From: Acidobacteriota bacterium | GTDB taxonomy: Bacteria; Acidobacteriota; Blastocatellia; RBC074 | DNA: 43,536 nt | Reading direction: 5' to 3' | Assembly (NCBI GenBank): GCA_016789605.1 | Contig: JAEUQO010000309.1 | Span: forward strand, 1 to 43,536 | Shown: positions 10,426-18,424 of the stretch, piece after piece | Layout: each line of letters starts with the position of its first letter | Numbering within the stretch: position 1 is the first letter of the stretch | The notes under the pieces: generated by a model | Databases searched by the model: none | What the model saw: only the letters and a program-made list of their open reading frames with translations | Told to the model about the DNA's origin: nothing | Translations under genes and position numbers: made by a program

Positions 10426-10474
10426 CGCGGTATCCATTTCGCGGTAAGAGATGAAATGGGGAGGCATAACCGCG
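10426..10474 (+). other. Nested stem-loop of unknown function
   Basis: Outer stem CGCGGT/ACCGCG (10426-10431 with 10469-10474) encloses an inner stem CCATTTC/GAAATGG (10434-10440 with 10453-10459). The internal loop is asymmetric and GGAGG lies on the 3' side. It matches no riboswitch class that I recognise, and no coding frame follows closely. Confidence 0.4.
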
Positions 10475-10704
10475 TAACCTTGTTCTAAAGGCGGGCGGAT
10501 TATACACAGGCACCTAAGTCAAGGCAACCGAATTGTCAGACGCGTGACCAATACAAAAGAATTCTCGTCTCTACACTTTGCGCCAACTACTGGCGTTAAT
10601 ATTTCAGACTGTGACAACGTTCTTCTTTAGGGCATTTCTGGACAGGCCGCAGGTCGAATTCAGGCGTTCTGGTGAATTTTGCCTTGTCATAGATTGATAC
10701 CGGC

Positions 10705-10734
10705 TTGTCGGCACAGGTTGGAAGTCTTTACAAT
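10705..10734 (+). promoter_or_regulatory. Candidate sigma70 promoter of the adaptor/ATPase genes
   Basis: TTGTCG (10705-10710), 18-bp spacer, TACAAT (10729-10734), about 145 bp before the adaptor start. Sequence match only. Confidence 0.35.
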
Positions 10735-10879
10735 GAACTTTAATATTTTGTCACCTTCTTGAAACACAGCCTCGAATGGTTTCGTATAGGCTCACGTCCA
10801 AAGGTTCCTATTACCAAGCAGTTGGCAAAATAAAAAATAAACCACAGAAGGTACTCATCCCCGGGGAGGCATTACGCTC

Positions 10880-12379
10880 ATGGCGGTTTCACGCAAGAAA
10901 AAAATCATTATCGGCTCCATCGTGCTGGTGGTGCTGGCTGGCATTATCATCGCCAGCGTTTTCGCCCGGCGCAGCGATTTGCCGGAAGTTCAGACGGCCA
11001 AAGTCGAACGGCGCGCTGCCCTCGAATCCAAAGTCACGGCCAATGGCGAAGTCCGGCCAATTCAATTCATCAACCTCACCGCTGAAGTTTCAGGTCGCGT
11101 CACAGATGTGTTCGTCAAAGAGGGCGATGTCGTGAAAAAAGGCAAGCCGTTGTTGCGCGTTGATCCAACGCAGCTTGCCAGTTCGACGTCCATTCAGGAA
11201 GCTGCCTTGCGCGCGGCCCAAGCTGATGTGCAAAACCAGTCGCAAGCGATGCTGGCCGCGGAAAACGCAATCAACACTGCGCGCGCGGCTCTGAACACTT
11301 CACAGGCAGACCTTGACCGGGCGCAGGTTGAACGCAACAACGCGCAGATCGAACTCAAGCGTCAAACGGATTTACTTGAATCCGGCATCAACTCCCGTTC
11401 GAATTACGACTCGGCCAAAATGCGCTTCGATTCGGCTGAAGCGTCAGTGAATGCCGCCAAAGCGCGCGTCGAACAGGCCCAGGTGCAAATCAAAGATGCG
11501 GAGATTCGCGTCAAACAGGCGCGCTCAACTATTGACGCGTCTCAAGCGCGCGTTGCTCAGCAACAGGCCAGCTTGGCCCAGCAAACAGACTTGCTGCGCA
11601 AGACCACGCAGTACGCGACCATTGATGGCGTCATCGGCGGACCAATCGTGCAAGTCGGTACGTTTGCACTGTCCAATTTCTCGTCCACCGCGTTGATGAT
11701 CATCGCTGATATGTCGGTGATCAACGTTGAAGTGAAAGTTGATGAGACGGACATCTCAAACGTCAAAATCGGTCAGAAAGCCAAAGTCAAAGTGGATGCT
11801 CTCGGCGAACGCGAAATCGAAGGCGAAGTCGTCGAGATCGCACAAACGGCCTTGACGCGCAGCGGCCAGACAATCGCGCAGACAGCGACCTCAGGTTCGC
11901 AAGAAGCCAAGGACTTCAAAGTCGTGGTGCGGTTGGTCAATCTCTCTGAGGACGTGCGTGATCGGCTTCGTCCCGGTATGTCGGCCACCTCTGTCATCAG
12001 CACGGACCGGCGCGAAAACGTCATCGCCATTCCCTTGCAAGCGCTGGTCGAACGCGACCCGCAACAGTTGAAAGGCGGCGCACCTAGCGCAGCGCCTTCT
12101 CCGGCTGCCGGACAACCGGCGGGCGGCGGGCAAGACGCCAAGGACAAAAAACCGATCAAAGGCGTATTCGCGCTGACCAACAACAAAACGATCTTCGTTC
12201 CTGTTGAAACCGGCATCACCGGCGAAAACGACATCGAGATCAAGAGTGGTCTGAATGAAGGACAGGAAATTGTCATCGGACCGTATCGGCAATTGCGTAC
12301 GCTCAAAGCCGATCAGCAAGTGAAGCGCGAAGATAAGAGCAAACGTCCGGGCACTACGGACAGTAAAGACGGCAAATAG
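10880..12379 (+). CDS. HlyD/MacA-type periplasmic adaptor subunit
   Basis: 499 aa. The ATG at 10880 follows GGGGAGG at 10 nt. A single inner-membrane helix ([23 protein letters not shown]) is followed by the first biotinyl-lipoyl half ([25 protein letters not shown]..., [16 protein letters not shown]), a long Ala/Gln-rich coiled coil (about residues 105-245), the second lipoyl half and beta-barrel ([41 protein letters not shown]), a membrane-proximal domain and a Pro/Gly/Ala linker near residue 400. The architecture is that of MacA-like adaptors, which link an inner-membrane ABC transporter to an outer-membrane channel. The following gene encodes a matching MacB-type ATPase, but no permease is present. 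The exported substrate is unknown. Confidence 0.9.
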   Translation: MAVSRKKKIIIGSIVLVVLAGIIIASVFARRSDLPEVQTAKVERRAALESKVTANGEVRPIQFINLTAEVSGRVTDVFVKEGDVVKKGKPLLRVDPTQLASSTSIQEAALRAAQADVQNQSQAMLAAENAINTARAALNTSQADLDRAQVERNNAQIELKRQTDLLESGINSRSNYDSAKMRFDSAEASVNAAKARVEQAQVQIKDAEIRVKQARSTIDASQARVAQQQASLAQQTDLLRKTTQYATIDGVIGGPIVQVGTFALSNFSSTALMIIADMSVINVEVKVDETDISNVKIGQKAKVKVDALGEREIEGEVVEIAQTALTRSGQTIAQTATSGSQEAKDFKVVVRLVNLSEDVRDRLRPGMSATSVISTDRRENVIAIPLQALVERDPQQLKGGAPSAAPSPAAGQPAGGGQDAKDKKPIKGVFALTNNKTIFVPVETGITGENDIEIKSGLNEGQEIVIGPYRQLRTLKADQQVKREDKSKRPGTTDSKDGK

Positions 12380-12391
12380 GTAACCACTTTA

Positions 12392-12436
12392 AGCGGAAGA
12401 CAACGCGAAAAATCATTACTCGCGCTGTCTTCCGCT
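12392..12436 (+). other. Intercistronic 16-bp hairpin between adaptor and ATPase genes
   Basis: Arms 12392-12407 and 12421-12436 (AGCGGAAGACAACGCG and a near-perfect complement, one mismatch), 13-nt A/T-rich loop. No T-tract follows, so it may slow polymerase or protect the upstream mRNA rather than terminate fully. Confidence 0.6.
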
Positions 12437-12475
12437 CCGTGTATACTGCCTGCTCAACGACTAAGGATGAATCCC

Positions 12476-13234
12476 ATGATGGTAGCTACGATGATGGAAA
12501 AAGACGCCTCAACCGCAGTCCGGCCAGAAACCAATCGCCCACAAACGCGCGAAGTCATGATTCGCACCGACGATTTGTGGAAAACCTATGTGATGGGCGA
12601 TGAAGAGATTCACGCGCTGCGAGGCGTTTCTTTTGAAATCGCCCGCGGGGAATATGTCGCAATCATCGGTCCGTCCGGTTCGGGAAAATCCACGCTGATG
12701 AATATGATCGGCTGTTTGGATACGCCCAGCAAAGGTGAGTATTGGCTGAACGGCAAGCTGGTTTCGCAGATGGACGATGACGAACTTGCCTGGATTCGCA
12801 ATAAGGAAATCGGATTCGTCTTTCAAACCTTTAACTTGTTGCCACGTGCCTCGGCGTTGCACAACGTGGAATTGCCGCTGATTTATAACGGCACGCCGGC
12901 AAACAAGCGGATCGAAATGGCGAAAAAAGCGCTGGAATCAGTCGAATTGGGGCATCGTATGAGCCACAAACCCAATGAGCTTTCCGGCGGTCAACGGCAA
13001 CGCGTCGCCATAGCCCGGGCGCTGGTCAACAATCCATCCATCATCCTGGCGGACGAACCGACGGGAAACCTGGATTCGAAGACCTCCGTGGAAATCATGA
13101 ATCTGCTCGAAAAGCTGCACGAACGCGGCAACACGATCATTCTGGTAACGCACGAACCGGATATCGCAGCGCACGCGCATCGTGTGCTGACCATTCTTGA
13201 CGGACAGATTTCCAAAGACGAACGGATCAGATAA
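12476..13234 (+). CDS. MacB/LolD-type ABC transporter ATPase
   Basis: 252 aa from the ATG at 12476, which has AAGGA 8 nt upstream; an in-frame ATG at 12467 directly overlaps that site and is less likely. All ABC motifs are present: Walker [11 protein letters not shown]-loop [13 protein letters not shown], signature [15 protein letters not shown], Walker [13 protein letters not shown] and H-loop VTHEPD. The E.-x-HALRGVSF lead-in and [16 protein letters not shown] are typical of the MacB/LolD/FtsE-like subgroup that drives mechanotransmission permeases. It lies 96 bp after the adaptor gene. A FtsX/MacB-type permease would normally follow, but transcription ends at a strong terminator instead, so the membrane subunit must be encoded elsewhere. 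Confidence 0.92.
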   Translation: MMVATMMEKDASTAVRPETNRPQTREVMIRTDDLWKTYVMGDEEIHALRGVSFEIARGEYVAIIGPSGSGKSTLMNMIGCLDTPSKGEYWLNGKLVSQMDDDELAWIRNKEIGFVFQTFNLLPRASALHNVELPLIYNGTPANKRIEMAKKALESVELGHRMSHKPNELSGGQRQRVAIARALVNNPSIILADEPTGNLDSKTSVEIMNLLEKLHERGNTIILVTHEPDIAAHAHRVLTILDGQISKDERIR

Positions 13235-13263
13235 CCAGGCTCGTCACAGACAAGACCTCTATC

Positions 13264-13320
13264 AAGAAGAAGGCCACCTTCATTCCAGACTGGAAGATGG
13301 CCTTCTTCTTTTTCCCATTT
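13264..13320 (+). terminator. Strong intrinsic terminator after the ABC ATPase gene
   Basis: A perfect 13-bp stem (13264-13276 with 13298-13310, AAGAAGAAGGCCA and complement) with an internal small hairpin, then TTTCCCATTTTT. It lies between convergent genes. Confidence 0.9.
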
Positions 13321-13333
13321 TTGCTGGTCAAAC

Positions 13334-13816
13334 TTATTCCTGATCGTCAGAGTCATCCACGCCAAAATAACGCATCCATTGCCCCATATCTTCTTCGTGA
13401 ACGCCTGCTTCGTGCGCCGGAACGCTCTCTTCAGCCTCATCCAGCAATTTGCGAAACTCGCCCGCGCGCATCACTTTCACACCGCAAACCCGAACGCGCT
13501 GCGCCAGTTTTCCGTCCGAAGTCACAACCTGCAGGCTCTTCTTGTTCTTCTCCGCTTCGGCCAACTCAACAATACGCGTATCGGCGTCGGAATTTTGCCG
13601 GGCGTAATAGACTTTCACACCGCTATAGCTTGCTCCGTCAGGAAAGGCCGCGTCAGGAGCGCCGTCAAACACAACCGCCAGTTTCAGTTTCCGAACTCGC
13701 GCCAGACGCGCCAGTTCGCGCAAGAACTGCTGGCGCGCACCGACTTTGTCGCGGAACCAGCTTTCATATCCTTTGGCGCGCTGCCCAATTACATTGTTGC
13801 CGTCTATCAGATACAT
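13334..13816 (-). CDS. NYN-domain (YacP/Rae1-like) ribonuclease
   Basis: 160 aa from the ATG at 13816 (MYLIDGNNVIGQ), the normal start for this family; the frame extends to a TTG at 13855 but adds no conserved sequence. It has the PIN-like acidic set: D5 (YLIDGNN), D51 (AVVFDGAPD), D77/D79 (NSDADTRIVE) and the Asp in VVTSDGKLAQ. The family includes the Bacillus ribosome-associated endoribonuclease Rae1 and chloroplast relatives. The C-terminus is an acidic tail. It begins 57 bp after the subtilase stop on the same strand, so the two may be cotranscribed. Endonuclease activity on mRNA is inferred from family knowledge. Confidence 0.85.
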   Translation of the reverse strand: MYLIDGNNVIGQRAKGYESWFRDKVGARQQFLRELARLARVRKLKLAVVFDGAPDAAFPDGASYSGVKVYYARQNSDADTRIVELAEAEKNKKSLQVVTSDGKLAQRVRVCGVKVMRAGEFRKLLDEAEESVPAHEAGVHEEDMGQWMRYFGVDDSDDQE

Positions 13817-13873
13817 CTCAAGACATCGTTTTTTGCGGGCTGACGCCGCGCACAAAATCCGCGCCCAAAGCCC

Positions 13874-15184
13874 TCACTGAAATTGCAACGCGCGTTCGAC
13901 AGCGCGTCCGGGGATGATCGTGCCCCACCCCTGCCGATCTACGTTGACGCTTTCAATGCGGATGGCAGTGTCAATCAAAATGCGCTTGACCTGGGAAGGA
14001 GTCAAGCTGGGCTTCGCTTCGAGCATTTGCGCCACAACTGAAGAAACAATCGGCGCAGCAAAACTGGTGCCGTCCACGTGTTTGTAATGCCCGCTGATGA
14101 CGTTGGCGTCGTGAATCTTGATCGAAACCAGATGCCGTATCAGATACACCGGCAGATCACTGGCGGCGTCCAGTTGCAGATCAATGCCCGGCGAAGCTTT
14201 CAGCACATCGCGCAATTCGCTGTCCGGCGCAGCTTGCAATTGATCATACAAACGAGCTTCGGCAGCGGTGGGGGTGCCAGGCAAAATTGGCGCGGCAATC
14301 CAGATGCTGGGGGCAATGATTTCCGGTTTCTGCAAACCATCAAAGGTCGGCCCGTACGAGGAATGGTAAGCGTCGTTGTCACGCAATTCGAGCGTGTTTT
14401 TATCATTGAACCCGCCCACGGTAATCACCGACGGCGCGGAAGCAGGCGGCAACACCGTATGATCACCTGAATGCCCGGCGTTGCCCGCGGCACAAACGAC
14501 CACAATACCAGCACGCACAGCGGCTTCAGCAGCTTGCGACAATCCGTCCGTCAGGTAAGACGCTTCGTAATCGCCGCCGCAAGAAACGTTGACCACACGA
14601 ATGTTGTATTGCTCTTTGTGTGCGAGCACCCATTCCAGACCACGTTGAATGTCTTCGTGCAAGATGCGATGCGCGCTGCCGACTTTGACCAGCACGACGT
14701 TGGCTTCGCAGGCCAGACCGCGATACACGCCGCCCGAAAGCTGGCCGTTTCCCGCCGCCACAACCGAAGTCATCATGCCGTGCCAACTGGAATCGTTCGG
14801 CGTATGAAACTCTTTTTCGTCGTAATGCGGATCATTGATGTTGGCGTAACGCAGAATGCGATTGTGCGGCTCGCTCAGGTCGGGGTGCGGATAAAACCCG
14901 GAATCCAGAAAAGCGATGGTGATGCCGCGCCCGGTAAAACGTTCGTTGGCGCCGACGCGCAATGGGGTAGGCAGAATGTGATATTCGCCGTCGTGAAAGA
15001 TTTTCGGGTTGGCTTCCAGCCGGTCGCGCGCGCCACGAAACAAATCCAGGCAAGCAGGACAAATTCCCTGCTCCGGTGTCCATCCGGGAGCATTGGAACC
15101 AATCAACGACAACAAACCTTCATCCGTTTGAGGCAGCGCTTGCCGCCCTGCGCGCCCGCAAAGCGGGCAAGGGTCGTGTGACAT
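13874..15184 (-). CDS. Subtilisin-like (S8) protease with N-terminal Cys4 module
   Basis: 436 aa. The catalytic triad is visible: D94 (ITIAFLDSGFYPHPD), H135 (SSWHGMMTS) and S374 (DGTSFAAP), with the oxyanion region VVCAAGNAGHSGD. There is no signal peptide. Instead the N-terminus carries CPLCG (C6, C9) and CPACL (C42, C45), a spacing that would fit a zinc ribbon. An unusual insert of about 75 residues (IWIAAPILPGTP... to ...LVSIKIHDANV) lies between the substrate-binding core and the catalytic Ser. Together these point to a cytoplasmic or non-classically exported protease, perhaps recruited by protein or nucleic-acid binding. Neighbours on the same strand are a receiver protein upstream and an NYN ribonuclease downstream. 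Confidence 0.9.
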   Translation of the reverse strand: MSHDPCPLCGRAGRQALPQTDEGLLSLIGSNAPGWTPEQGICPACLDLFRGARDRLEANPKIFHDGEYHILPTPLRVGANERFTGRGITIAFLDSGFYPHPDLSEPHNRILRYANINDPHYDEKEFHTPNDSSWHGMMTSVVAAGNGQLSGGVYRGLACEANVVLVKVGSAHRILHEDIQRGLEWVLAHKEQYNIRVVNVSCGGDYEASYLTDGLSQAAEAAVRAGIVVVCAAGNAGHSGDHTVLPPASAPSVITVGGFNDKNTLELRDNDAYHSSYGPTFDGLQKPEIIAPSIWIAAPILPGTPTAAEARLYDQLQAAPDSELRDVLKASPGIDLQLDAASDLPVYLIRHLVSIKIHDANVISGHYKHVDGTSFAAPIVSSVVAQMLEAKPSLTPSQVKRILIDTAIRIESVNVDRQGWGTIIPGRAVERALQFQ

Positions 15185-15371
15185 CAGAATTTCGGGGAAA
15201 CGAGTGCGCGGGCCAATGGCAAAGCAGAAACGCGCTCTGCCATTTCAGTCCAAACGAATTGACCTTCCGCAATCCTCACAACAGAAGGCGGAGCGCAAAT
15301 CGGTCGTAAACGTTTGGTTGAGTGGCGTAACGCGCGGTTCTTGCTGGCGCTGGCGCGCGAGGAATTGGTGT

Positions 15372-15752
15372 TTACTCGGCTTTTCGTCCGAGCGATTGAA
15401 TAATGCCCCGCCGCATATTGTCCAGCCCGGAAGCTTTGCTGATAAATGCGGTTCTGTCATCCACAGGCACACCGGTCAACCCGCGCGTAGTGCGGTCAGC
15501 AGTCGAAATGATGACGGGAATATGTGCCAGCCGGTCTTCTTCGCGGATGAACTTCAGCACTTCGTAACCTTCGACAAACGGCATCATGACGTCGAGGATG
15601 ATCAGATCGAAGTTAGCATCCTCTTTGAGGATTTCGATCGCTTGCCGCCCATCTTCGGCTTCGACTACCTGCAAGTTTTCAGCCTCTGCCACAGCCGTCC
15701 ATAACACGCGCGCATCGCGGTCATCGTCGGCAATCAACACTCTCGCAGACAT
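15372..15752 (-). CDS. Single-domain response regulator (CheY-like receiver)
   Basis: 126 aa from the ATG at 15752, preceded by AAGGAGAG at 5-6 nt; the longer frame to 15779 starts at TTG and lies over this site. The receiver fold is complete: acidic pocket D9-D11 (IADDD), phosphoacceptor D54 (LIILDVMMP), S83 (VIISTAD) and K106 (FISKASG). There is no output domain, so it would act by protein contact, like CheY or Spo0F. No histidine kinase lies in the window. It is separated from the downstream subtilase by 187 bp, so coupling is uncertain. Confidence 0.9.
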   Translation of the reverse strand: MSARVLIADDDRDARVLWTAVAEAENLQVVEAEDGRQAIEILKEDANFDLIILDVMMPFVEGYEVLKFIREEDRLAHIPVIISTADRTTRGLTGVPVDDRTAFISKASGLDNMRRGIIQSLGRKAE

Positions 15753-16090
15753 GGAATCTCTCCTTGATCGTTTGGGCAATTTGCGGGGAGTCTTAACGAC
15801 GCGTGCAATCTAGCACGGGCGGTCAGTACCGCTCAACGAGAATACGTGCACAACCATCCTTGATCTTTTCCAGCCTCAGAACCATCAGGCTGGTCACCAG
15901 AAGTCGAAAAACCTGCCGTCGCCTTTGGCCCCGGAAGTTGTAAAACTCCTGGAAAAACGACTGGCAAAACACGCTTCTTTATGTTGTGATGCCTGCCCAT
16001 TCGCGTTCAACGTAAAGTGATTTTTTCCGCGCGCGCCTGACAGTGCAGGTGCGGAATGAGCGAATAGTCTTTTCCGTGGAAGTTTTTCGT
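15753..16090. other. Divergent intergenic region
   Basis: No gene seen. It should carry the promoters of the leftward receiver gene and the rightward secreted protein. A short hairpin (CCAGCCT/AGGCTGG, near 15869-15892) is the only obvious structure. Confidence 0.5.
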
Positions 16091-17449
16091 ATGAGCAAGG
16101 CCATTTTGCAGTTTTTTCTCGTGTCTCTGTTGCTGGGTGCGTGTGCGTTTTCCTTAGCGCCCGCGAGCATCGCCCAGGAAGACCCCAATGCCCAATACAT
16201 CGCCCTGGTTTCCGGCGAACTGGCAGGACAACCGCGCGAAATCGAAGTGCCCATTGAGGTCGGCGCGTTGCGCGTCTTTTTCAATTTGCAGACTGCGCCG
16301 GGCACAACCTGGATGATTCTGACGCCTACCGGATTGCCTCTGGCGCTCAACGAACCAAACATCAGCGTCAGCGAATCCAAAACCAAAAACACGATTTCGA
16401 TGTGGGACCCGCGCCCCGGCTTGTGGAAAGTGCGGTTGCACGGCAACGGCGCTTTCAACCTGTCTGTTTCAGTGCAGGGCGAGTTGTATGTCTGCTGTCC
16501 GCAGTTTTTCGGGCGAAATTTGATTTACACGCCAGACAAATTTCAGCCGGTGCGCGGCTTGCGACAACCGGCTCAAGTCTATGTGTCGGGCTACAATATA
16601 GACACCATCCAATTTCAGTTGCTCAACGAACAGGGGCAGCCAGTCGCGCCGATCAAATTCCGGCAGAGTGATTTTTCCAATCCGTATAATTTTTCGCTGT
16701 TGCTGGAAACACCAGACCATCCGTTTCGCATTTGCGCGCGCGGGCGCGACACCAGCGGCAAACAATTCCAGCGCGTCTTGCCCTGGTTGATTCGCCCGGT
16801 TTCGTCAGAGACAGCCAATGCACAGCCCGAAACGTCGCCGGGAAACCAGACGCTTGGCCAGTGGTCGCAAGAAGCGGAAAAAAGCGCCGTCACCAGTGAA
16901 TACAAACTGGTGCGCGCACAAATCGTGAAGTGGGCCGATGAACCGCTGCTCTCTGACAAAGCCAGCGCCATCGGATTGCGGCTGAAATTTTCCATCAAGT
17001 TTCCGGCGGACGGCGTGTATCAACCTATTCCTCAAGCATATCCAGAGCGAATTGGTTATGGCTATACCGGCGCGTTGGGGTTGCGCATTCACCGTGCGAC
17101 CGTGGAGCCAACGCCCGAAGGCGTGATCAATCCACAACAGGTTTTGTTGGCTGGCCGTCCCGTATTCAAAGGCGGCATCGCTTATGATTTTGTGGTGGAT
17201 ATGGTGCCGAATTACGCGCAATACAACGAACAGAAAAAGACCTTTTGTCTGCAAACGCGCGGCTACAGCCAACAAAACATGCAGGATCGCTTTGAACGCG
17301 AAGTGATGAGCGAACTAAAACTGCGCTTTCGCTTTTCGGTCTCAGGCACAGACCTGGATGGCCGCGTTCCCAGTCTGACGGAAAACTCCTATGTGCCGAA
17401 GCTCTGGTATCAAAACTACTTGAAAGACGGCGCCACGGAATGCCAATAA
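16091..17449 (+). CDS. Secreted protein of unknown function
   Basis: 452 aa from the ATG at 16091 (MSKAILQFFLVSLLL), with GGAAG 9 nt upstream; an upstream extension to 16043 lacks a site and would bury the signal peptide. Cleavage is likely after SIAQ near residue 30. The first half is beta-rich: an RVFFNLQTAPGTTWMILTPTG strand series and DPRPGLWKVRLHGNGAFNLSVSVQG recall Ig-like domains next to von Willebrand A modules (hemicentin-like), but no MIDAS is seen. A CC pair (YVCCPQFFG) follows. The second half has KADGVY-type beta strands and RFRFSVSGTDLDGRVPS near the end. I do not recognise a named family. It is a single unit ended by a bidirectional terminator. Confidence 0.75.
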   Translation: MSKAILQFFLVSLLLGACAFSLAPASIAQEDPNAQYIALVSGELAGQPREIEVPIEVGALRVFFNLQTAPGTTWMILTPTGLPLALNEPNISVSESKTKNTISMWDPRPGLWKVRLHGNGAFNLSVSVQGELYVCCPQFFGRNLIYTPDKFQPVRGLRQPAQVYVSGYNIDTIQFQLLNEQGQPVAPIKFRQSDFSNPYNFSLLLETPDHPFRICARGRDTSGKQFQRVLPWLIRPVSSETANAQPETSPGNQTLGQWSQEAEKSAVTSEYKLVRAQIVKWADEPLLSDKASAIGLRLKFSIKFPADGVYQPIPQAYPERIGYGYTGALGLRIHRATVEPTPEGVINPQQVLLAGRPVFKGGIAYDFVVDMVPNYAQYNEQKKTFCLQTRGYSQQNMQDRFEREVMSELKLRFRFSVSGTDLDGRVPSLTENSYVPKLWYQNYLKDGATECQ

Positions 17450-17452
17450 GAC

Positions 17453-17485
17453 AAAGGGCAGGGGTTCGCTCCCTGCCCTTTTCAA
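17453..17485. terminator. Bidirectional terminator between convergent genes
   Basis: An 11-bp stem AAAGGGCAGGG/CCCTGCCCTTT (17453-17463 with 17471-17481), GTTCGCT loop, with T-rich ends on both strands. Confidence 0.88.
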
Positions 17486-17504
17486 TTCCCGTTGGCAATT
17501 TCTG

Positions 17505-18347
17505 CTAACTCAGCCGGTAAACGCGTTCGGCATTTGTGCGAAACAGTTTGCGCTGATTCTCTTCCCCGGCGTCTTTGGTCAAAAACTGTAACGCCTCTAC
17601 CCATTGCTGAAAGCTCGCTGCCAAGGTGCAAACCGGCCAATCACTGCCAAACATCACGCGCTCCCAACCAAACGAAGCGATGACGTGTTCCACTGCCGGG
17701 CGCAAATCTTCAACCGTCCAGTTTTCGCGATCCGTGTTGACGACAATGCCAGAGACTTTGCCAACGACATTCGGATAACTGGCGATTTCAGTGATCCCTG
17801 CGCGCCAGGCATCGTAATCCCGTGCTTTGATGTCAGGATTGCCGCAATGATCCAGAATGAATTGCACGTCCGGGCATTCTTTAATCAGGCGAATCGCCAA
17901 CGGCAATTGACGTCCCAGAAAACACAAATCAAACGACAAGCCGTATTGACTGAGCGAACGCACATTTTCGGTAAAGGTGGTGGTGGTCGAAAGCTCGTCG
18001 GGCTCAGTGTGCAAAATCCGGCGCAAGCCTTTCAAATGCGGATGCCCGGCGATTTGGCGCACGTAATCGCCAAAGCTGTCATACTCCGGTCGGCAAGCCG
18101 CCACCACACCACTTAGCGGATTGTCGTCGCGTTCAGCCAATCCCAACACGTGACGCGTCTCGGCCAACATATAAGCTTCGTCAACATCCGCCTCAACGTG
18201 CACGGATTTGACCACGTCGAAACCTGCTGTCGCGGCCAGATAATCCTCCATCCGAAAGCTGCGGTTCAGTTGGGCAGCATTTGCCGTCCATGAATACGGC
18301 AATAAGTCCAAATCCCATAAGTGCTGGTGGGTATCTACGATTTGCAT
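17505..18347 (-). CDS. Amidohydrolase-2 family hydrolase (lactonase-like)
   Basis: 280 aa from the ATG at 18347, with AGGAGATTCC directly upstream; the frame continues to 18467 but that part is translated S41 terminator and gene sequence. Metal-binding signatures are HxH at H7/H9 (DTHQHLWDL), H in FILDHCGNP and D in MFGSDWP. These define the amidohydrolase-2 (COG3618) TIM barrels related to L-fuconolactonase and 2-pyrone-4,6-dicarboxylate lactonase. The motif RILHTEPDE and FDLCFLGRQL fit the same group. Likely reaction: hydrolysis of a sugar lactone or similar ring; the substrate is not determinable. It lies downstream of the S41 protease gene but separated from it by a terminator. Confidence 0.88.
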   Translation of the reverse strand: MQIVDTHQHLWDLDLLPYSWTANAAQLNRSFRMEDYLAATAGFDVVKSVHVEADVDEAYMLAETRHVLGLAERDDNPLSGVVAACRPEYDSFGDYVRQIAGHPHLKGLRRILHTEPDELSTTTTFTENVRSLSQYGLSFDLCFLGRQLPLAIRLIKECPDVQFILDHCGNPDIKARDYDAWRAGITEIASYPNVVGKVSGIVVNTDRENWTVEDLRPAVEHVIASFGWERVMFGSDWPVCTLAASFQQWVEALQFLTKDAGEENQRKLFRTNAERVYRLS

Positions 18348-18357
18348 GGAATCTCCT

Positions 18358-18393
18358 GAAAAAAGGAAAGGCGGCTGAATCGGCCAGCCGCCT
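18358..18393 (-). terminator. Intrinsic terminator of the S41 protease gene
   Basis: A 9-bp stem AGGCGGCTG/CAGCCGCCT (18369-18377 with 18385-18393), 7-nt loop, followed on the minus strand by TTTCCTTTTTTC. Confidence 0.82.
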
Positions 18394-18424
18394 GTGAGAA
18401 CTGCTTTGTCACGGAGTGTGACCG

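Larger units (their letters stand above)
9897..10879. other. Long intergenic region (about 980 bp) without a supported gene
   Basis: Open frames here (longest about 105 codons) lack ribosome binding sites and recognisable domains. The region separates divergent genes, so both promoters must lie in it. Notable contents: the SD of the leftward gene at about 9900-9910, a tight palindrome CACCTTG-GG-CAAGGTG at 10052-10067, a nested hairpin at 10426-10474, and a candidate sigma70 promoter at 10705-10734. Base composition from about 10500 is richer in A/T than the neighbouring genes. Confidence 0.6.
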
